In this document: in pieces, positions 49,890 through 53,589 of the stretch
Position numbering within the stretch: the stretch's first letter is position 1
Layout of the letters: each line of letters opens with the position of its first letter
Source of the DNA: Virgibacillus sp. MSJ-26
Lineage (GTDB): Bacteria; Bacillota; Bacilli; Bacillales; Amphibacillaceae
Reading direction: 5' to 3'
Length of the DNA: 53,589 nt
Assembly: GCF_018918075.1 (NCBI RefSeq)
Contig: NZ_JAHLPW010000024.1
Span: 1-53,589 of the forward strand
Position numbers and translations under genes: made by a program
Notes under the pieces: model-generated
Seen by the model: the letters and a program-made list of their open reading frames with translations, nothing else
Databases searched by the model: none
Told to the model about the DNA's origin: nothing

Positions 49890-50768
49890 CTATCCAAAAA
49901 GGGTTTCAGCCAAGTTTCGCACAAATTCTTTCTCTCGATCTTCTTCCAATTTATCGACAATCGCTCGCTGAATGGCTCGCTTTGGAGGGATATAGACACT
50001 TAAATCGCAAGCATCAAGCAACGCTCGGATGGATGCAGCGTCTTCTGACATTTTGCCTTGGATAGAGGCTTGAATGAGATCAGAAGATAGAGTGGTGAAT
50101 AAGTCAATAGTAGTCTCATTTGTCAGTTTCGTGTTTGTTTTAATTAATGTCTTCAATTGCCCTCCTTGAATATACGGCACTTCGATGACAATGAATCTAT
50201 TTTTTAAGGCTTCATTAAGCGGAACCGTCCCAATATAGCCTTCATTAATGGCTGCAATCACGTTAAAGCCTTCTTTTGCTGTAATCATTTCATTTGTAAA
50301 AGGATTGGTGACTGTTCGGCGATAATCAAGCACGCCGTTTATTAGTGGTAAAGTCTCAGGTTTTGCCATATTTATTTCATCAATATAAAGAAAAGTACCA
50401 TGTTTCATAGCGTTTGTAACGGGGCCAGGGACAAAATCAATGATCTGTTTACCGTCTTCATAAGACAATGTTTTAAAGCCCATTAAGCTTTCTGCATCTA
50501 AATCAACGGACGAGTTAATACTAAACATTGGTTGGTTGAATAGATGAGAAAGTGTTTCAGCAAATTTTGTTTTTCCGGTGCCGGTTGGCCCTTTTAAAAG
50601 AATATTTTTACCCATGCTTAAAGCTGCGATGGCATCGTATAATAAAACAGGGCTCGGTGGCACATACCCGCTTTGTTTGATTAGTTCTGGGAAAGCATCA
50701 CTTGATTTTTGTATTGTTTCATTCAGTATATCGTTTAGTTGGTTTGGTAAATCATAGTTTAATGGCAT
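49890..50768 (-). CDS. yojN: MoxR-family AAA+ ATPase (YojN-like)
   Basis: The protein has 292 residues from the ATG at 50768, 7 bases after GAGGTG. It has Walker A GPTGTGKT, Walker B LYIDEINMAKPETLPLING, sensor 1 in NVIAAINEGYIG, the arginine finger region EALKNRFIVIEVPY and sensor 2 in PPKRAIQRAIVDKLEEDREK. This is the NorQ/CbbQ (MoxR) family, which with a VWA partner remodels or activates metalloenzymes and other complexes. It leads the two-gene operon with the VWA protein. Confidence 0.92.
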   Translation of the reverse strand: MPLNYDLPNQLNDILNETIQKSSDAFPELIKQSGYVPPSPVLLYDAIAALSMGKNILLKGPTGTGKTKFAETLSHLFNQPMFSINSSVDLDAESLMGFKTLSYEDGKQIIDFVPGPVTNAMKHGTFLYIDEINMAKPETLPLINGVLDYRRTVTNPFTNEMITAKEGFNVIAAINEGYIGTVPLNEALKNRFIVIEVPYIQGGQLKTLIKTNTKLTNETTIDLFTTLSSDLIQASIQGKMSEDAASIRALLDACDLSVYIPPKRAIQRAIVDKLEEDREKEFVRNLAETLFG

Positions 50769-50820
50769 GTTGAACACCTCGAATTTTAATATCATATCAT
50801 CGTATATAAACACCATAATA

Positions 50821-50853
50821 AAAAAGCAGCTGCCAAAGAGCTACTTTTTTGCT
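50821..50853. terminator. terminator-like hairpin in the yojN-helD gap
   Basis: AAAAAAGCAGCT (50821-50832) pairs with AGCTACTTTTTT (50840-50851) except for one position, a C-A mismatch on the plus strand that becomes a U-G pair on the minus strand. No gene directly ends here, so it may act as an attenuator or boundary. Confidence 0.45.
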
Positions 50854-51022
50854 TAATATCGTGTTATTTATTTACATTAACATAGACGAAACCCCTTAAA
50901 CATGGTATATTTAAAAGGTTAGTGCAATTAATTTCATAATATATAGTTATCCAATATATATTATACTAGTCTGTTTAAGAAAAGTCAATACATATCTTAA
51001 TATCTTTATGGAGGCTGGTTTA

Positions 51023-53317
51023 ATGAGCGAACTTTCTAAAGAACGTTACACGGAAGAACAGCGAATCAAAGGGGTCATCAAGGAAATTAAATTAAAAGAG
51101 AATGAGTTATTTGCGAAATCATCTGGTTTAAAAGAAAGTGTTATTGATTTACGAAAAGGTTTCTGGGAAGACGTGACAGTTAATATAGAAGACCCAGACG
51201 ATGCCATCGAAACAGAGGCCAGCATTAAGCAACAAGCTGAACTATTAATAGAGCGAGAACGAACTCATGGACATATTTCAGAAGAACTGAAAACTCTCGA
51301 CAGACTCAAAGAATCACCTTATTTTGCACGAATTGATTTCAAGGAAGATACGGGATCACTTAATGAGAAAATATATATCGGTATGGCATCTTTTATGGAT
51401 CAAGATGAAGAAAATTTTTTAATTTATGATTGGCGTGCTCCAATCTCCAGTCTATATTATGATCACTCTCCTGGAAAAGCAGCGTATCAAACGACGGAAG
51501 ATACAATTACGGGTGATATGACATTAAAAAGGCAATTCATTATCAAGCAGGGCGAGTTGAAAGGTATGTTTGATACAGGTGTAACGATTGGTGACAGTCT
51601 CTTGCAGCAAGCTCTTGGAAATAATGCCAGCACAACCATGAAAAGTATTGTCGCCACCATTCAAAAAGAGCAAAATAAAATTATTAGAAATGAACAAAGC
51701 AGACAGTTAATTGTCCAAGGGGTTGCCGGAAGTGGAAAAACGTCAGCAGTTATGCAACGTATCGCGTATTTAATGTATCGTTATCGAGGCGAACTTGAAT
51801 CAAGTCAGATGATGATGTTTTCACCGAATCCTCTTTTTTCTAGTTATATCTCGAATGTCCTGCCAGAATTGGGGGAGGCAAATATCGAGCAATCAACGTT
51901 TGCAGATTTTTTACAAGAGCGGTTGGGTGAAGAGCTACAGATTGAATCCCCATTTAAGCAGACGGAGTATGTGCTATCAGAAAAAGAAGATAAAGAGTAT
52001 TCCGCTCGTCGGGAAAATATCCAATATAAATCCAGTCTAGAATTCAAAACGTTAATCGACACCTTTGTTAAGAGTTTAACAAAGGAAGGCATTCAATTTA
52101 GAAACATTACCCTTCGTAAGCGTGTACTCATTTCTAAAGAAGACATCGCTCAATATTTTTATTCGATGGATGACATTGTGTCGTTGCCCAACCGAATGGA
52201 AAACACCTTAAAATGGCTACTAAAGCAAATTGAAAAACATCAAGAGATTGAAAAGAATAAGGACTGGGTGATGCGTCAGGTTGAATTGATGGATCGGGAA
52301 GATTATTTAGATGCTTATTACAAAAGTCAAGAAGGCGAAGAAGTTGATAGCAGTATAGAAGAAGAGGTACTAAGAGAAAAAGCCGTAAATAGAATTTTCT
52401 CCTCAATAAAAACACGTATAAGTGATTATGCATTTGTTAATGTCTTAGCCACATATCGAAAGCTATTCAAAGACTTAAAACTAGAGAAAGAACCGGCGTA
52501 CTGGAAGAGTATTTGCCAATTGACAGAAGAAAATCTGGCGAGAAAAAAACTGTTGTGGGAAGATGCTACACCATTTTCATATTTTAAAGATCGGTTAATT
52601 GGCGCAACTGAAGACCGTTCGCTTCGATATCTATTTATCGATGAATCCCAGGATTATACGTTATTTCAGTTTGCGTATATTAATTTTTTGTTTCCGTATA
52701 CACGGATGACGCTTCTCGGAGATATTAATCAAGCAATATATTCTTATGCCTCTAAAGAGAATCCATTACTATCAAGTAACTTGGAAAATGCGGAAAGAAT
52801 CACGCTCAATAAAAGCTATCGATCAACAAAGCAGATTGTTGAGTTCACGCGTTATTTTGCTCCTGGCAAAGAAAAAATTATCCCGTTTAATCGAAAGGGA
52901 TCTAAGCCGCAATTAATTACCCGCGCGGAGGAAAATTTATTAGGGGCCATTCAACATCAAATTGACACACTAACAAAAAATGGACATGAATCAATAGCCA
53001 TCATATGTAAGACAATGGAAGAAACTAATAAACTATATAACGGATTAAAAGGAAACAAGCCAATTCATTTAATCCATGAAGAGACCTATATGTTTCAAAA
53101 AGGCGTGGTAATTTTACCGGTTTATTTGGCAAAAGGGATTGAATTCGATGCGGTTATTATACCTGATGCTTCCAATGACATGTACGGGGAAGATACAGAT
53201 CAAACATTATTCTATACGGCATGTACAAGAGCAATGCATGAATTGGTAATAGTGATTGATGGAGAAAAGAGCCGGTTTATTGAGATGGTCCCTCATGAGA
53301 AGTATATAGAAGTTTAG
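51023..53317 (+). CDS. helD: RNA polymerase recycling motor HelD-like
   Basis: The protein has 764 residues from the ATG at 51023, 8 bases after GGAGG; an upstream ATG at 51008 overlaps that site. It has the HelD layout: an N-terminal coiled coil (residues about 1-60), a segment with IYIGMASFMDQDEENFLIYDWRAP, superfamily 1 helicase Walker A VQGVAGSGKTSAVMQRIAY, the Walker B FIDESQDYT, LLGDINQAIYSY and the late KGIEFDAVIIPDA and YTACTRAMHEL. HelD binds RNA polymerase and frees stalled or post-termination enzyme with ATP, giving tolerance to rifampicin in some species. The N-terminal helices that reach the secondary channel are present. It is monocistronic. Confidence 0.92.
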   Translation: MSELSKERYTEEQRIKGVIKEIKLKENELFAKSSGLKESVIDLRKGFWEDVTVNIEDPDDAIETEASIKQQAELLIERERTHGHISEELKTLDRLKESPYFARIDFKEDTGSLNEKIYIGMASFMDQDEENFLIYDWRAPISSLYYDHSPGKAAYQTTEDTITGDMTLKRQFIIKQGELKGMFDTGVTIGDSLLQQALGNNASTTMKSIVATIQKEQNKIIRNEQSRQLIVQGVAGSGKTSAVMQRIAYLMYRYRGELESSQMMMFSPNPLFSSYISNVLPELGEANIEQSTFADFLQERLGEELQIESPFKQTEYVLSEKEDKEYSARRENIQYKSSLEFKTLIDTFVKSLTKEGIQFRNITLRKRVLISKEDIAQYFYSMDDIVSLPNRMENTLKWLLKQIEKHQEIEKNKDWVMRQVELMDREDYLDAYYKSQEGEEVDSSIEEEVLREKAVNRIFSSIKTRISDYAFVNVLATYRKLFKDLKLEKEPAYWKSICQLTEENLARKKLLWEDATPFSYFKDRLIGATEDRSLRYLFIDESQDYTLFQFAYINFLFPYTRMTLLGDINQAIYSYASKENPLLSSNLENAERITLNKSYRSTKQIVEFTRYFAPGKEKIIPFNRKGSKPQLITRAEENLLGAIQHQIDTLTKNGHESIAIICKTMEETNKLYNGLKGNKPIHLIHEETYMFQKGVVILPVYLAKGIEFDAVIIPDASNDMYGEDTDQTLFYTACTRAMHELVIVIDGEKSRFIEMVPHEKYIEV

Positions 53318-53444
53318 TCCGTTTAAAGGTTCCAGTGGAATTATATTAAAGAAGAAGGTGAAGGGAGCCCTTTATTAGGGGTGAACTAGAAGAAGTGAAG
53401 ATGCAGGAAGATGAGTTGAATTATAATCTTTGATGTTTGATATA

Positions 53445-53472
53445 GAAAAACCTTGAGTGATTATGCTCAAGG
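53445..53472 (-). terminator. minus-strand terminator
   Basis: CCTTGAG (53451-53457) pairs with CTCAAGG (53466-53472); on the minus strand it is followed by TTTTTC. It would end transcription from the transposase fragment at the right edge. Confidence 0.6.
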
Positions 53473-53502
53473 GCTTGTCAAATAAAGTGTGTAAGTTCTA
53501 AT

Positions 53503-53589
53503 TTATTCAAGATATTTTAACACCCTATCTTTTAGATCATCATGGATTAAAAGTTGGTTCATAACCATCGCCCAGTTTGGTATACGACC
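53503..53589 (-). CDS. C-terminal end of a transposase, probably IS256/mutator type (partial)
   Basis: The last 28 codons of a gene run off the right edge, ending GRIPNWAMVMNQLLIHDDL then KDRVLKYLE and TAA. The pattern of a Trp, then a hydrophobic NQL and a charged tail is that of C-terminal ends of IS256-type transposases as I remember them. The sequence GGGCTTGTCAAATAAAGTGT downstream could be one end of the element, placing its boundary near 53470. Only a view beyond the window can settle this. Confidence 0.45.
   Translation of the reverse strand, partial: GRIPNWAMVMNQLLIHDDLKDRVLKYLE

Overview
The window looks like chromosomal DNA of a low-GC, spore-forming Bacillaceae bacterium, probably from the halotolerant or alkaliphilic side of the family (Virgibacillus/Lentibacillus/Oceanobacillus-like; this is inferred from gene content only). 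Supporting signs are a small acid-soluble spore protein (SspP-like), a SLAP-domain protein, YqeB, YhgE, HelD and YojN/YojO homologues, strong Shine-Dalgarno sequences with frequent TTG/GTG starts, and a dispersed intergenic repeat of a type common in Bacillaceae. There is no rRNA, tRNA, CRISPR array or phage module. Mobile DNA is limited to remnants and an apparent transposase end at the right edge.

Layout. 0.1-1.4 kb: a TetR-type regulator with an unclear start, and YqeB. 1.5-4.3 kb: a macrolide-resistance-like locus with a consensus promoter, a leader peptide, a terminator-type hairpin, a decayed Mef-like efflux gene, a second leader peptide (MQFLLFF) inside a set of mutually exclusive RNA stems, and an intact Msr-type ABC-F gene. 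4.8-8.75 kb: an alpha/beta hydrolase with a TetR gene, then a divergent AraC/EamA pair flanked by two copies of a repeat. 9.4-11.8 kb: nucleotidyltransferase, S66 (MccF/LdcA-like) peptidase and NUDIX genes. 11.9-15.2 kb: a CPBP membrane protease, a two-component system with an intramembrane-sensing kinase, a block of phased 20-bp repeats and sspP. 15.2-20.9 kb: a DUF4317 protein, a 3-hydroxyisobutyryl-CoA hydrolase-like enzyme, an ABC-2 exporter followed by a LytTR/DUF3021 pair, and a PfpI-family protein. 20.9-29.5 kb: the dispersed repeat, a cupin gene, DUF2332, a small membrane protein, two NUDIX enzymes, oligoendopeptidase F, a Uma2 nuclease, a YdjM-like protein and a membrane protein. 29.6-31.2 kb: a palindrome leading into a SLAP gene, then a lipoprotein carrying an EndoU RNase domain with a probable immunity gene. 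31.3-34.4 kb: CtaG and copper ATPase. 34.5-37.4 kb: an operon of a Tat-exported small subunit, a GMC flavoprotein and TatA. 37.5-40.8 kb: a TetR/YhgE pair sharing two identical operators. 41.1-44.6 kb: a cyclic-2,3-diphosphoglycerate-synthetase-like GTPase and a divergent ATP-sulfurylase-like protein. 44.8-50.8 kb: small genes, a drug/metabolite transporter, DUF488, and the VWA/MoxR pair. 51.0-53.3 kb: HelD.

Strongest candidates for new biology: (1) the Msr-type ABC-F leader, which has the complete logic of a ribosome-stalling translational attenuator; (2) the lipoprotein-anchored EndoU toxin with a partner gene; (3) the divergent Sat-like protein, which lacks the Gln and Arg of the usual QTRNP motif, carries a C-terminal extension of about 180 residues and lies beside a cDPG-synthetase-like GTPase; (4) the strictly 20-bp-phased repeats behind the sensor kinase. 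All functional statements are read from sequence and family knowledge; no database search was run.
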